A model generated the notes under the pieces. The model was given only the letters and a program-made list of their open reading frames with translations, searched no databases and was not told the origin of the DNA. Positions 46,135 to 58,848 of a stretch of 64,000 bases of DNA are shown here, piece after piece. Each line of letters opens with the position of its first letter. The first letter of the stretch is position 1. The position numbers and the translations under genes are program-made. Origin of the DNA: Miscanthus floridulus (taxonomy: Eukaryota > Streptophyta > Magnoliopsida > Poales > Poaceae); the NCBI RefSeq assembly GCF_019320115.1, contig NC_089591.1, positions 17,152,502-17,216,501 on the forward strand. Direction: 5' to 3'.

Positions 46135-47086
46135 ATGAAGGCAACTGGCTCACCAGTCGCTCGCGTTCTCGTGTTGCTCGCGACGGCATGCCTCCTCTGG
46201 AAAGAAGCCGCGTGCTTCTCGGCGTCCGGCATGAACAAGGCGTTCGCCACTTTCTATGGCGGTAGCGACGCTTCAGGAACGATGGGTAAGAAGATCGATC
46301 GTGACGCCGATAACAACAGTCCAAAACTAGCTATAGCTGATGCACATACATCCTGCAGGTGGGGCTTGTGGGTACGGGAACCTGTACTCGACGGGGTACG
46401 GCACGAACACGGCGGCGCTGAGCACGGCGCTGTTCAACGACGGCGCCTCGTGCGGGCAGTGCTACCGGATCTGGTGCGACTACCAGGCGGACCCGCGGTT
46501 CTGCATCCGCGGCACGTCCGTGACCATCACGGCCACCAACCTGTGCCCTCCCAACTACGCGCTGCCCAACGACGACGGCGGCTGGTGCAACCCGCCACGG
46601 CAGCACTTCGACATGGCCGAGCCCGCATGGCTCAAGATCGGCATCTACCGCGGCGGCATCGTGCCTGTCAACTACCAAAGGTTGCTCGCTCCTGCCGATC
46701 AATCCACAGGCCGCTTTATATATTTCCCGTACAAGTCCTTCGCATGATCTGAAGGGACTCCGACGACATTGTGTAGGGTGCCGTGTGTGAAGCAAGGCGG
46801 GGTGAGGTTCACCATCAACGGGCGCGACTACTTCGAGCTGGTGCTCATCTCCAACGTCGGCGGCTGCGGCTCCATGCAGTCGGCGTCGATCAAGGGATCG
46901 CGGACCGGGTGGATGGCCATGTCCAGGAACTGGGGCGTCAACTGGCAGTCCAACGCCTACCTCAACGGGCAGAGCCTGTCGTTCCAGGTCACCAGCAGCG
47001 ACGGCCAGACCAAGATCTTCCTCAACGTCGCGCCAGCCGGCTGGGGGTTCGGCCAAACGTTCGCGACCTCGCAGCAGTTCTCTTAG
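46135..47086 (+). CDS. Alpha-expansin (EXPA), 3 exons, 260 aa
   Basis: Exons 46135-46285, 46359-46680 and 46777-47086 (783 nt, 260 codons plus stop), all with GT-AG introns at positions usual for the family. A hydrophobic signal peptide covers about residues 1-27 ([14 protein letters not shown]), so the protein is secreted to the cell wall, where expansins loosen cellulose-hemicellulose contacts without hydrolysis during growth. The double-psi-barrel domain has [20 protein letters not shown], eight conserved cysteines (first at residue 54) and the HFD motif at 133-135. The cellulose-binding C-terminal domain shows [37 protein letters not shown] and GWGFGQTF. No damage is visible. The subfamily member cannot be named without a tree. 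Confidence 0.95.
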
Positions 47087-47385
47087 TTATTTAGTGGACA
47101 TTTTTGTTTTAATGTGTGCCTCTCTCGCTCGTCTTTTATTATATACAATATATGCCTCGACTCGACGTCTCGACCCGATCAATACCATGTAAAGTTTACC
47201 TGCTTTCCTTCACATGCCCCACCCTGCCGCGGTCCAGGACCTATATATATATATGCTTTCTTCCCATAGCTTCGTTCTATATTTTTGCTTTTTTTTTTCC
47301 TTTTTAAGCACTGGGGGCCCTGCCCCTACTCAACATTATTAACTATCAATTAATTATTAAGAAACAAAAGAGCTATAGAATAGTA
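47087..47385 (+). other. Expansin 3' region
   Basis: Presumed 3' UTR and spacer with T-rich and tatatata tracts; no gene seen. Confidence 0.5.
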
Positions 47386-47988
47386 CACTAGTATAGTACA
47401 GACCTTTGGTTTTTACCTTTAGTCCCGGTAATAGTTGGGCCTAGGACTAATGGGAGCCACCAATCGGGACTAAAATCACTGGCCCAATGGCTAGCACAGC
47501 AAGTTTTTGCAGGACTTTAGGGACCTTTAGCCCCGGTTGGTGGCTCCAACTAGGATTAAAGAGTTACCTATAGTCCTGGTCGGAGCCACCAATAGACGTC
47601 AGGAATCATGGTAGGTGGGATCAACTAGGGAGAATCAATGTTGTGACAGTTAGGTGGATCAAGCAACGGGAAAGAATATTCATAGGCCAAAACAAAAACA
47701 GGTAGTGATATGCAAAAATGTCACTACCAGGTAGTGGCTTGACCTAGCATGAGCCAGCAGTGATATCTTAGCTATCACTGCCGGTTTGTACCTTGAACCA
47801 ACACTGATATATCACTACCAAGTGGTGGTTTTAGCCGGCAGTGATAGGTGTCATCATTGCTGGGTGATTAGCTTCCCTCCAATTTTTTGGATCATAGGCT
47901 TACCACCTGGCATTGATAAATAGTCACTGCCCGCTCCAGTCGAATCGATAGTGATGCTTCGGCAGTGATTGCGTGTTCTTCCATAGTG
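47386..47988. mobile_element. CACTA-derived ends (possibly two families)
   Basis: The left end reads CACTAGTATAGTACAGACC followed by tagtcccggt/accgggacta-type motifs to about 47600. The right end reads cttccatagtg (CACTATGG inward) with gccggcagtgat-type motifs from about 47690. The two motif sets differ, so this may be two truncated elements; flanking gta/gtg match only partly. Confidence 0.5.
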
Positions 47989-49244
47989 GTGTTCCACCAA
48001 GTAAATTTATATCCTGAAACACTAGGGACAAGAGGTGTCCAAAGATCACAATGTATGAGGTCAAAGGCATTGATGCACACGAAATGGATACAAGAAAAGG
48101 TAAATGAACATGACGACCGAGTTGACAAGCATGACACACTAAAGAGTCCTCTTCCTTGGGACTGAAAAGGAGCAAAAGCTTACCCAAAGCCTCATGAGAT
48201 GTCCAAGTCGGCAATGCCAAAGCGTCATGGATGGGGCGGCAAGGAGGGAAGTAGTAGCTTTTGGCATGGAGAAGGGGTTGAGCGGTCTAGAGCTATTGCA
48301 CCAAATGATCATGTTCCAAGATCGAAGATCCTTCATAGAACAACCAAAAGGGTCAAATTCAACAAAGCAATTATTGTCGGAAGTAAACTTGTGCACAGTA
48401 AGTTTCTTAACAAGAGAGGGGAAACAAGGACATTTTTAAGATGTAAAGACCTAGGAAGATGTTCTAGTGGAAGTAACAGGAATTAAAGAACCATTACCGA
48501 CAATGATTGATGATGGAATCAGAGAACAAGAATGGGTGCTGCGAGAGAGAGTACCAGGATCAGCGGTCATGTGAGAGGTGGCGCCTGAACCATCCCAGCA
48601 TGTTGCTGTAGGTGTCGAGGGTGGAGAATTCGGACAGCGGTGGGGTCCATTGGCCCTGACTGCCTATGCCTAGGGACGTGGGGCTATCAGGGGTGTGGGT
48701 GCTGGCCTGTTGCCAGGTCATATCTGGGCGGCGTCTGCCTAGGGGTGATGTAAATTTGGCCACTCCGTACAAGGAGGAACTACATAGTGGATGGTGGAGT
48801 TCGAGCCACCACCCTGAGACTACTGTTTAGCTTGACCGGTTGCCTTGTGCTGGCCATTGCTATGCTTGCCACGCCTACCACCATTGCATGGGCGTCGGCC
48901 AGAACCTTGGCCATTGGCGCCCCCGGAGTTGCGAGGGGCCTGCTACTGCTAGTACTGTGGGGGGCAGAAGAACCACTAGTGCTAGAAGGTAGGGGTGCAA
49001 ATGGTATAGATATTTTCTGACTGTATTAGAGTCCGGACATTCAACATTTGATACCATATCTGTATCTAAATACTTAAATCACATATTTATGATATCGATA
49101 TACCATTCGACGTAGCAGAAACTAACCATATTCAAATCTGAATCCAGATAGGAATATGAAAACAAATATAATGAGTGCTATTTGTCCATTATTTGCATCC
49201 CTACTAGAAGGAGACGGTGGAGTAAAACTGGTGCTAGCAGCGGT
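47989..49244 (-). pseudogene. Ty1/copia polyprotein fragment
   Basis: Minus strand, in order: an end-of-protease-like SSIIVGNGSLIPVTST (about 48540-48490), FVEFDPFGCSMKDL, the GAG-pre-integrase LWHCRLGH (about 48220) and CHACQLGRHVHLPF (about 48125), then the integrase start FDLIHCDLWTPLVPSVSGYK. Frames shift several times. It ends at the CACTA border (47988) and is cut at 49244 by element 2. A hAT MITE splits it at 48990. Confidence 0.75.
48990..49203. mobile_element. 214-bp hAT MITE
   Basis: Ends taggggtgcaaatgg and ccattatttgcatcccta, with a perfect 8-bp duplication ctagaagg at 48982-48989 and 49204-49211. Non-coding, AT-rich. Confidence 0.9.
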
Positions 49245-52200
49245 TGTAGCAGAGCTGACCAATTTATAAGAGCTCAAATACGATGGCAGCCCACAAGCGG
49301 TTGCACTGTCATACTTGAGCCCATATAAACCCGGTAATCCATCGAGTACCACGACAGGTCTCGATTAACCATCAACATACAACCAAGATCATACATGATT
49401 CAACATACATGTCATATGTTACATAAAGTTCACAAATATAGTTCATTCATCAGAGTACGAATTAAGGTTATTACAAACCAAGTTCAAGTGAAATAGTAGC
49501 AGAAGCAAATTAAAGTTTGGAACTAACATCTGCCATCATAGTTCAAATACAGTGCCAACTCGTGATCACACTCCCACAAAAGCATATAAGAAGGATTAAT
49601 GAGAGATGCCTGTCCAGGGCTCACTCCTCATCCACGGTGGGACAGAAGCAATTCTTGCAATAGCCGTGATAAACTGTATCATCTACAACAATGGGAATAA
49701 AACTCTAAGTACGAGAAGGTACTCAACTAGACTTACCCATCATAAACCAAAAATAAGGTGACTTCAAGGATTATGCAAGGCTTTATAAGTGGAGGTAGCT
49801 TGACAACATTTTACATAAAAAGCAACTAATTCCATTATACAATTAATTCGGTCATTAAGTTAATTATAGCTATTCATCTCTAGATTAGCAACTGACATGC
49901 GCCAAACTTATATCATTTAGTAGCATATAATAGTAACTATAGTCGGTGTAGTAATTCCATGTTCATGTAAACCATTATATTCCATAACACAGTTACTACG
50001 ATGTTGGAGCTAGCCAAGTGTCTCACTATACGGGAGAGACAGCAATTCGAATCGATTTCAACCAACTAAGAATTTATTCCTAACATAAACCTAGGCAAAC
50101 CAGATCAACGGTCACCTTAGGTCACCTTTGGTACAACTTAGGTACACATTTCATGGATCCGACCAGCGCCGCACAATTAAGGACAACCAGCTGTTAGGAC
50201 GATTAGGACTACCCTACCCTTAGGCTCATGCCTGGCTCTCCGCACATCCTTACTACCATCCAAAGTGCACACTCCAACAGAACGGGGCCCGGCCTGAGTT
50301 GAGCTACTTGGCTTCATGATCGGAACGAGTTATCTAGCTAGCTAAGTGAGAGGCATGCGTTCAATCTTGTTAGAAGTGCCAACAATGGTATGTTCCTTAA
50401 TCAGCACATATGGAATCACATGAGTCAACCTACACATAGACTCCACCTGGCCTCCATTTACATTACCCCATGATTCTTTTCCATGATAGCAAATATAGCC
50501 AACCGTGCTTCGGTATCCACCTATATCTCGCAGGTGATAGGAAATCACCTGACTTCTACTGGTCTAAGCATGACTAAGCATATGTTCGATCCTAGACCTA
50601 CATAGGGTCAAAGGTATATGTAACTGGACAAGGTAGTTTTATGCATCAAGTGTTTCCAATGAACTCTTATAACCTAATGCATCAAACATAAAGGACTCAA
50701 GTAATATTTTGTAATATATGGGAGACTTAGAATGCTCTAGGGCTTGCCTTTGAGGAAAGAGGTTGGTCGGTAATCCAAGCACTCAGGGAGGTCTTCGAGA
50801 GTCTACTCCTTTTCTCCTAGAGCTATGGCCTGAGGCGTCTCCTGCTGATCCTCCTCCTCTTCTTTGTTGAACTCTAACAAAGTTATTCCTTCGGATGATC
50901 CTATATGTATGAGCATGAAATAAGATTTCACAAGTGCATATATGATGACATGTATATTATGATATGATGTGATGAATGCATCCTCCCAAGTGTTTTCAAC
51001 AGCTTTCTATTAAAGTAGTAACTAGTTACATCTTATTTTACTGAGTAGGTGCATATTTCTTCCCTAGTACTTAAGTAAACACTTATATTAATCATTTTCT
51101 GGACTACAAGACAATAGTCACTTGTTTTGACCATACCTAGATTTATACTATCAAAATAATGTCGTTGTGGACATTATGGAAAACTTATGAAATTGCCTAC
51201 AACTTTCTTTTAATCATCTTAATGTGATTCAACTGTTATCTAAGTCAAATAATTCAATCATTTGAATCTGTCTAGAGAACAAGCATTTCTGATAGCAGAC
51301 TTCTAATAGCCATAATTCCTAAACCATAATGCCTATGACTTTGAAATTTTAACACAAGGTAGATAAGTAAGTGATCTACACTTTGTTATTTACAAGTTTT
51401 ACAGAAAAGGCTATTATCATCATGAAATTGTCATCACAACCAAAACTATACATGCAGCCATCTAGTTAAATTATAAAACAATAATTTACCAGTTGCATAC
51501 GACCAATTGCTTTTAAGCCTAACTAATAATATCAACAGATCATATGCATCACAAGAACCATAGAAAACATCATGGTTAAACATACCTAATTTATTTATAT
51601 CCATTTATTACTTTCCTTAGATAATAAGGTAATTTAACGAATATATATTAGCCTATAAATGATCCTAATAGTCTACTATACAAATTCCATGCCATTGTGA
51701 TTAGTATAATTATCTCTACTAAAATGACAAGGTGCATAGGCTTATTTTAGCAAAAATAGTTTAGCACAGTGAAAAATGTCAAGCAATAGATTTAATATTT
51801 TTCTTACATTCCTCCAAGCATAAAAATACTGTGTAAAAATTTGTATGATCATATGTTTTACATTTTTACCATAATTAATTCTACTAGAAACTAGCAATTA
51901 ATTAGGATTAAATAGGAAAACCATATTCAAGGTATGACCACTGCAAGTTTATTATTTTTCCTAGCTAGAGCATGTCCATACAAGGCTAGCAAAATTAGAA
52001 TCACAATTGTATCACCTTTCTAGCTCAAGTTATGCATTTTACAAGATAGAAACCATTTAAAAAGCATTTATCTAGCTATATTTTATTCTCCTAGAAAAAT
52101 ACTAGAAACAGTGGATCTTATATTTTTATCAAATACTACACTTTATGAGAAATCCAATAAAATTTGGTTCATCAAAATTCGACACTCCTAGCTCTAGATA

Positions 52201-54021
52201 TGAATTTTTGAAACAAGCATTCAAATCTGTGAAATAAATTAGAAAATCAAACATCATACGGACTGACAGCCAGGGCCCACAGTCTACGGGGCCCCACTCA
52301 TCATCGAGACAAAAACAGGGGACATCGCCGATCGGTGAGAACTCACCGACGGTAGCGTCATCACCAATGCACTCAACTCATCCTCGCGCATCGACTAGTA
52401 GGATTAGTTGGCTCGATGGCTTGCTGGAGCAAGCTCGACAGCGGCCATGGCAGACGGCGGAGGTTGGTGGCAGTACTGTGGCCATTTTTGGCTATGGTAC
52501 ACCTAGGCAAGGATGGGTGCTCCATCCTAGTGACCTAGCGAAGCTACATGGTGTAGGTGAAGGTTTGAGGTGGCGTCGGTGAGTTTGGCTGCGTGCATGG
52601 CCGTGCGGTAGCGCACGAAGCACGGCAGTGCTCACATTGTTCCAGCTAAACGGTGGCAAAAGGTGGGTCTCTATCATGCCACTAGCAAGGTATAGGGTTA
52701 CTCGACATAAGGCACGTGAGAAAAGAGGGAGACGGTGAACTAACTCAGTGGTGACAAGCTCGAGTGCCACGGCGTCCATGGCGGATGCGGGCGGAGCGAC
52801 GACTCATTCCGGCACCGTCAAGTGGTGTCGTTATCCCTAGATCTAGCCTAAGTATCTAGACTCTAGTGTGGTGTTGGACCAAAGAGAATGAAGGCATGTA
52901 GTGCAGTGGAATGGTGGGGCCATGGTGAGCCACGAGCGTGGCGGTGCTCCAGTGATGACGATGGCTGTGGTGAGGCAAAATGCCGCTCTATCTATGGTCG
53001 ATAGGTGGTGCTGATGGCTCAAGGAGGTGGAGGTGATGGCGTAGCAGCTCTGGCCAAGACAAATCGGATGGTGGAGCTATGTCGGTGGTGAGCGGCTATG
53101 GCAGAGCTGTAGTGGTGCTACGGCGAGCTCGGCGCTGCGGCGAGCTCGGCGCTGTGCTTGAAGAGGCAGAGCGAGTAGGAGAGAGTGAGAGCGGGCGAGT
53201 GGACAGAGTGGTGGGTGCGTGGTGCTTAAGTGCGCGCTCGGGCCTGACCGACCAAGCCAACGCCGGTGTGCTGCTACCATGCAGTGGCTAGTCGACCAAT
53301 GCCGTGCACACGGGCGCCGATTCAGGTGCCACCGAATCCGTCTGACAGCATGACTTAGCGATTCAATTACTCCTAATCTATTGCGAATTAGCAAAAACTT
53401 CCTTAATGAAAGTCATAGAGCTATATGACATCTCCTACTTTGCTTTAAGAACCATCATCTAATTCTCAATGGTTAACAAACTACACTGCTCCAAAGTGAG
53501 GTACTTTGAAACTAAAAATCGTTTCCACACAGAAAATTTCCTAACTCACAAAACAACATTTTGTTGATACTTGTGAACTATTTTTGAGTGTTCTATGCAC
53601 TAAATTAGACCTTTACCAAAAATAAAAGTTGTTACCCTAGTCAAGTACTACAACTTTCATTTAGGTCACACCACCATGCAAACAATCTAAGCTATTGTTC
53701 AACTTTAGTCAAACTAGCATCATGAAAATGGCATTTCAAATGAAACCAACACTTAGAAGCAAAATTGGCCTAGGTCATGAATACAAGCATTATTCCATTT
53801 ACTATGCTAGACATGTCTAAGGTATTTTCATGACCTCACAACCTTCTCATACATTGGTCATACATGATTGCAAGCATGATCATATATATAATAAACATTT
53901 CATGTGATAATGTATAAGAATGAGATAAAATTTCATGTGCTCATGTTCATAAATGCTTGCATGATGCTTCTGCTCATAAAATGCAAATGCCAAATGCAAA
54001 GCTTAATACATGGGTGTTATA
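49245..54021 (-). repeat. 3' LTR of element 2 (4777 bp)
   Basis: The left edge tgtagcagagctgacc matches 60783 onward, and the right edge gggtgttata abuts the PPT. AT-rich throughout except for a GC-rich zone at 52260-53340, placed like the promoter/leader zone of element 1's LTR. Short frames in that zone are not supported as genes. Confidence 0.85.
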
Positions 54022-54034
54022 GCCCCTCCCCCTT
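54022..54034 (-). other. Polypurine tract of element 2
   Basis: Minus strand AAGGGGGAGGGGC next to the LTR start, followed by the palindrome at 54039-54057 also seen in element 1. Confidence 0.75.
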
Positions 54035-54064
54035 ATAGAAATCTCATTCCGAGATTTGCAAGAC

Positions 54065-57000
54065 CTACCATTCTTTGTAAAAGGCGAGATAAACCTCATG
54101 TAAGTAATCCTCCCGTTCCCATGTGGCATCTTGTTCACTGTGGTTATTCCACACCACCTTGTAGAACTTAATGACCTTGCTCCATGTTACTCTTTCCATC
54201 TCTTCTAACACTCGGATTGGTTTCTCCTCATAGGTCAAATCCGATTGGAGCTTAATGTTGGTGGGTGTAATGGCTTCCTCAGGTATGCGAAGACATCTTT
54301 TCAACTGAGAAACATGGAAGACATCGAATATCACACTCATTTCTAGAGGAAGTTGTAACTTCTATACGACATTTTCTTTTCGTACAATAATCTTGTATGG
54401 CCCTACATATCTAGGCGCAAGCTTTCTTTTTACTCCAAATCTCTACACTCCTTTTATAGGTGACACTTTTAAGTATACATAGTCTCCCACTTCAAAAGTT
54501 AGTGGTCTTCTTCTTTTATCAGCATAACTCTTTTGTCTTGATTGAGCTACTTTCATATGATGTTGGATAATGCGTACCTGCTCTTCAGCTTCAGTGACAA
54601 AGTCAATACCAAAGTATCTTCTTTCGTCGGGCTCAATCTAATTCAAAGGAGTTCTACATTTCTGACCATACAAGGCTTCAAAAGGAGACATCTCAATGCT
54701 CGCTTGATAACTATTGTTGTAGGAGAACTCGGCTAAAGGTAGCCATTTCTCCCATGAACCCTTGGAAGATATAACATAGACTCTTAATATATCTTCTAAG
54801 ATCTAGTTCACTCACTTAGTTTGTCCCAAAGTTTGTGGATGGTATGCTAAACTTCTAATTAGTTTAGTTCCCAAAGCCTGGTGTAAGTGCTCCCAAAAAT
54901 GAGCTATAAACTATGGTCCTCGATCTAAGATTATGGTCCTTAGTACTCCATGTAGCCTCACAATTTGGGAAACATACATCTCAGCGTATTTCCCTGCATG
55001 ATATGCTGTGTTAATTGGTATAAAATGTGCTGACTTGATGAGGCGATCTATAATGACCCATATGGAATCATGACCTTGTTGTGTCATCGGAAGGCCGATA
55101 ATAAAGTCCATACTTATTTCCTCCCATTTTAGCCTGGAATAGACAAAGGCTAAAGTAATCCAGCAGATTTTAAATGAATGACCTTGACTCTACTGCAATT
55201 ATCACACCTAGCGACATAGGCGGCGATCTCTTTCTTCATCTTGGTCCACCAAAAATGGGTTTTCAAATCTTGATACATTTTGCTACTATCCGGATGGATA
55301 GACAACTTGGCTGAATGAGCTTCATCTAAAATTTGATTTCTAAGCTCATGGTCTTTTGGTACCACAAGTCAGTTCTCAAACCATAGTACACCTCTTTCAT
55401 TCAACCTAAAATGCTTGGTTCCTTGTTCTTTCATCTTTCTCTTGATGTGAAATACACTTACATCTGTCTTCTATAGTTCTAAGATTTTGCTCTCAAGTGA
55501 GCAACTGACAGTGATATTGTGCAGCACAATAGGATGTAACAAATTAAATCCATCTTCCAACAAGGCTTCTAAAGTGTTACAATGAGATTTCTGACTAAGT
55601 GCATCTGCTATAACATTATCTTTCCCTGGACGGTAGTGCACTTCCAAATTATAGTCCTTGATCAGCTCTAACCATCTTCGTTGTCTCATGCTCAGCTTAG
55701 GTTGAGTGAAGATATATTTGAGGCTTTTGTGGTCAGTATATATGTGACATACGTTTCCCAACAAGTAATGTCTCCATATCTTCAATGTATGAACAACTGC
55801 TGCAATCTCAAAATCATGCATAGGATAATTGACTTCATGCTTTCTCAACTGCCGAGAAGCATAGGCAATAACTCAACCTTTTTGCATGAGCACACACCCC
55901 AAACCTATACTCGATGCATCACAGAACACATTGAAAGGCTTTTCAATGTTGGGTTATGCTAGAATAGGAGCTGTAGTTAACAAGGTCCTTAGGGTGCGAA
56001 AAGCAGTTTCACACTCTGGCATCCAACTAAACTTTTCATCTTTCTAAAGTAGTCTCGTCATGGGCTTAGCTATCTTGGAGAAATTAGGAATGAAACGATG
56101 ATAGTATCCTGCCAGTCCTAGAAAACTTCGAACTTTATGAACTAAAGTTGGGGCCTTCCAATCCATGACCTCCTGTACTTTATATGGGTCTATAGAAATT
56201 CCATCTTTTGATAAGATGTGACCCAAGAAAGGTACTTTGCTCAACTAGAATTCACACTTACTGAATTTGGCATATAACTTATGTTCCCTCAATCTAGACA
56301 AAACAATTATCAGATGCTCTGCATGGTCTGCCTCATTCTCCGAATAAATCAAGATATCATCGATAAACACAACAACAAACTTGTTGAGCTCGGGCATGAA
56401 TACCGAATTCATCAAGTATATGAAGTAGGCATGAGCATTTGTCAGTCCAAAAGACATGACCAAATACTCATACAAACCATACCTAGTGGAGAAAGCTATT
56501 TTAGGTACATCCTCTGGCCTGATCTTAATCTGATGATAGCCTGACCTCAAGTCAATCTTGGAGAATACCTTTGCTTTTGTGAACTGATCGAATAAGATAT
56601 CGATACGAGGCAAAGAATACTTGTTCTTAATGGTCACAACATTAAGCAGCCTATAATCCACACACATTCTTAAGGATTTGTCCTTCTTCTTCACAAATAA
56701 AGCTGGACATCCCCATAGAGATGAACTAGGTTGAATGAGACCTTTGTCCAATAGTTCTTGTAACTAAATTTTAAGTTCAGCTAACTCATTTGGTGGCATC
56801 CTATAGGGTCTTCTTAAGATAGGTGCTATACCTAGCACTAACTTAATCTTAAATTCCACATCCCTATCAGGCAGTAAACCTGGCAACTCATCTAGAAATA
56901 CATTAGGAAACTCACAAACCACTGGAATATAACAAAGGGTAGTGGCTTGGATAGCACAAGACAAGTTTTGGAGATCAAAACTTCAGGGAAGCGGTACTAG

Positions 57001-57426
57001 AAAAGCATTACCTCTCTTTGGTTCTCTCAACATAATTGTTCGAGTGGATGTGTTAATAAGAACACCATGGTCACTAATCCAACTCAAGCCTAAGATCACA
57101 TCTATGGCTAATCTAGGCAATACTATTAAATCCATCGTGTACTCCCTCTCTTATATAGAGATGAACACATCTCTGACTATCTGATTTGTAGAGATAGTAG
57201 CCCCAGCCAAACTTATACTATAACCACCCTTGTTTACTTCAATTATTTTCTAATCATACTTAGATGCAAATGCTTGGCTCATAAATGAATGAGAAGTTCT
57301 AGAATCAAATAAAATAATGGTGGGATCTTTGTTAACAAGAAACATATTGGCTGTGACAACCTCTCCTGTAGGAACCTCTTCAACAATGGTGTAATGAACG
57401 TATCTAGGATGTGCTTTAGAATTCAC
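54065..57426 (-). pseudogene. Pol of element 2: protease, RT, RNase H, integrase, chromodomain
   Basis: From 57426 down: a protease with LFDSRTSHSFMSQAF, where the invariant DSG is DSR (G-to-A); the RT linker ([16 protein letters not shown]) and RT with [18 protein letters not shown] and [12 protein letters not shown] (56245-56751); RNase H and its connection ([34 protein letters not shown]); the integrase zinc region (CDNCSRVK, 55150-55365) and core (MDFIIGLPMT, 54911-55111); and a chromodomain ending at 54065 (FYKVVWNNHSEQDATWERED). Stops lie near 54345, 54450, 54910, 55860, 56040, 56245, 56763 and elsewhere, often TAG at glutamine. It covers the domains deleted from element 1. Confidence 0.9.
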
Positions 57427-58475
57427 CTATGTCTGATTGCCCTGGTTTTGATTGATGTTCTTCTTAGGATGGGAGCACTCCTTGGACCAATGGCCCAACT
57501 GATTACATTTGAAGCATGGTTGATTGCTCCTGGGTCGTGCTGAGCTTTCTTGCCCTTTGTTTCCCTTGGGTAAGGCAATGGTGAACGCCTTATGAAACAC
57601 CTTCTGAGGTTGGTTGGCCTTGGCCTTTGGCGTAGGAGGCCTAAACTTGGGCACGGGTGGATGAAACTATGGCCTAGCCACCACCGGAGCTCTGGCTAGG
57701 AAGATCCTGAGGCACCTGCCTCAGCTGCTCTCTTGTGGCCCTATACCATGGTGTGCAGATTATTCTGGTTCTCCTAAGTCAAGGCATCACTGATGAACTC
57801 ATTGTATGTGGTGCACCTCGAGTTGGCCATAGTTTTCATCAGCTTAGTGCTAAGGCCTCTCTTGAAGCTTTCAATCTTCTTTTCCTCTGTATCAATGAAC
57901 CCTGGGGCATAATGAGACAAATTGTTGAAAGCATGCATGTACTCCATAAGGGTCTTGGTCCCCTGTGTGAGTCGCATGAACTCGGCTACTTTCATGTGCA
58001 TTAGCCCTAGGGGAATGTGATGTCCCCGAAAGGCTAACTTAAATTGCTCCCATGTGACCTGAGAATTGGCAGGTAGAGATGACAGGAAATGGATCCACCA
58101 TATTCTAGCCGATCCTCGTAGCTGATGGGATGCATATTCTACCTTTTGATGTTCCGTAACCCTCAATAAATGAAACTTTTGCTCGATTGTGTTTAGCCAT
58201 TCATCCGCCTGAATTGATTCTTCAGTCTCCTTAAAGATAGGAGGCTTGGTGTCCAGGAAATTCTTGAAAGAACTATATTGATTCGGTTTAGGCCCCTATT
58301 GTTGCTAATGGGTGTGAGCAGTGTTTTGCACAATGAGACGTAGTGTTTCCTCCATTGTTCTCTAACTACCCAAGAACTGTGCGAAGAATTCATTCGCAGA
58401 TGGTGGTAGTGGTGGTGGTAAGTCACCGTCGTTGCCACCTTGGCCGTTGCTGGCTCCAGCGCGAGTGTAAGTCAT
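57427..58475 (-). pseudogene. Gag of element 2 with CCHC zinc knuckle
   Basis: ATG at 58475-58473 (MTYTRAGAS). The capsid part shows ADEWLNTIEQKFHLLRV, ASHQLRGSARIWWIHF, IPLGLMHMKVAEFMRL and GLSTKLMKTM. The zinc knuckle CFKCNQLGHWSKEC is near 57515-57475. Three or four stops occur between 58190 and 58380. Confidence 0.85.
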
Positions 58476-58848
58476 CTACAAAGTTGTAACAATAAGTGAT
58501 TATTGGATGGTGTCTAGAGATTGCAGATGAATTGTATAATAATGCCAAACTGAAATTACTAGAGAGAATCTTAAATTCATACAATAAAACAGAGGCATGA
58601 TAATTCATTCTCGCAACATGATATCACCAATTTGACCACTTACCAGGCCCGCAACGTGTTTACATGCATGTCACAGTCCACCAGTAAAACAAAACTAGAA
58701 TTTCATTAAAGTTCAACCTATAGAGAAACAACATGTAGAGTGCCAATATTACATGGAAGTCAAATCACGAATACTAAACCTCAAGCTACAAGTCCATTAC
58801 ATAAATAACAGAGATACATCTAGCACTTTAACTAATCACTAGGCGACT

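Noticed and set aside
46331..47056. 241-codon minus-strand frame opposite the expansin
   Set aside because: It is a GC-driven shadow of expansin exons 2-3 and shows no family motifs.
52260..53340. GC-rich block with 70-105-codon frames, possible host gene
   Set aside because: It lies inside the element 2 LTR at the place of the GC-rich leader of the other LTRs, with no recognisable domain.
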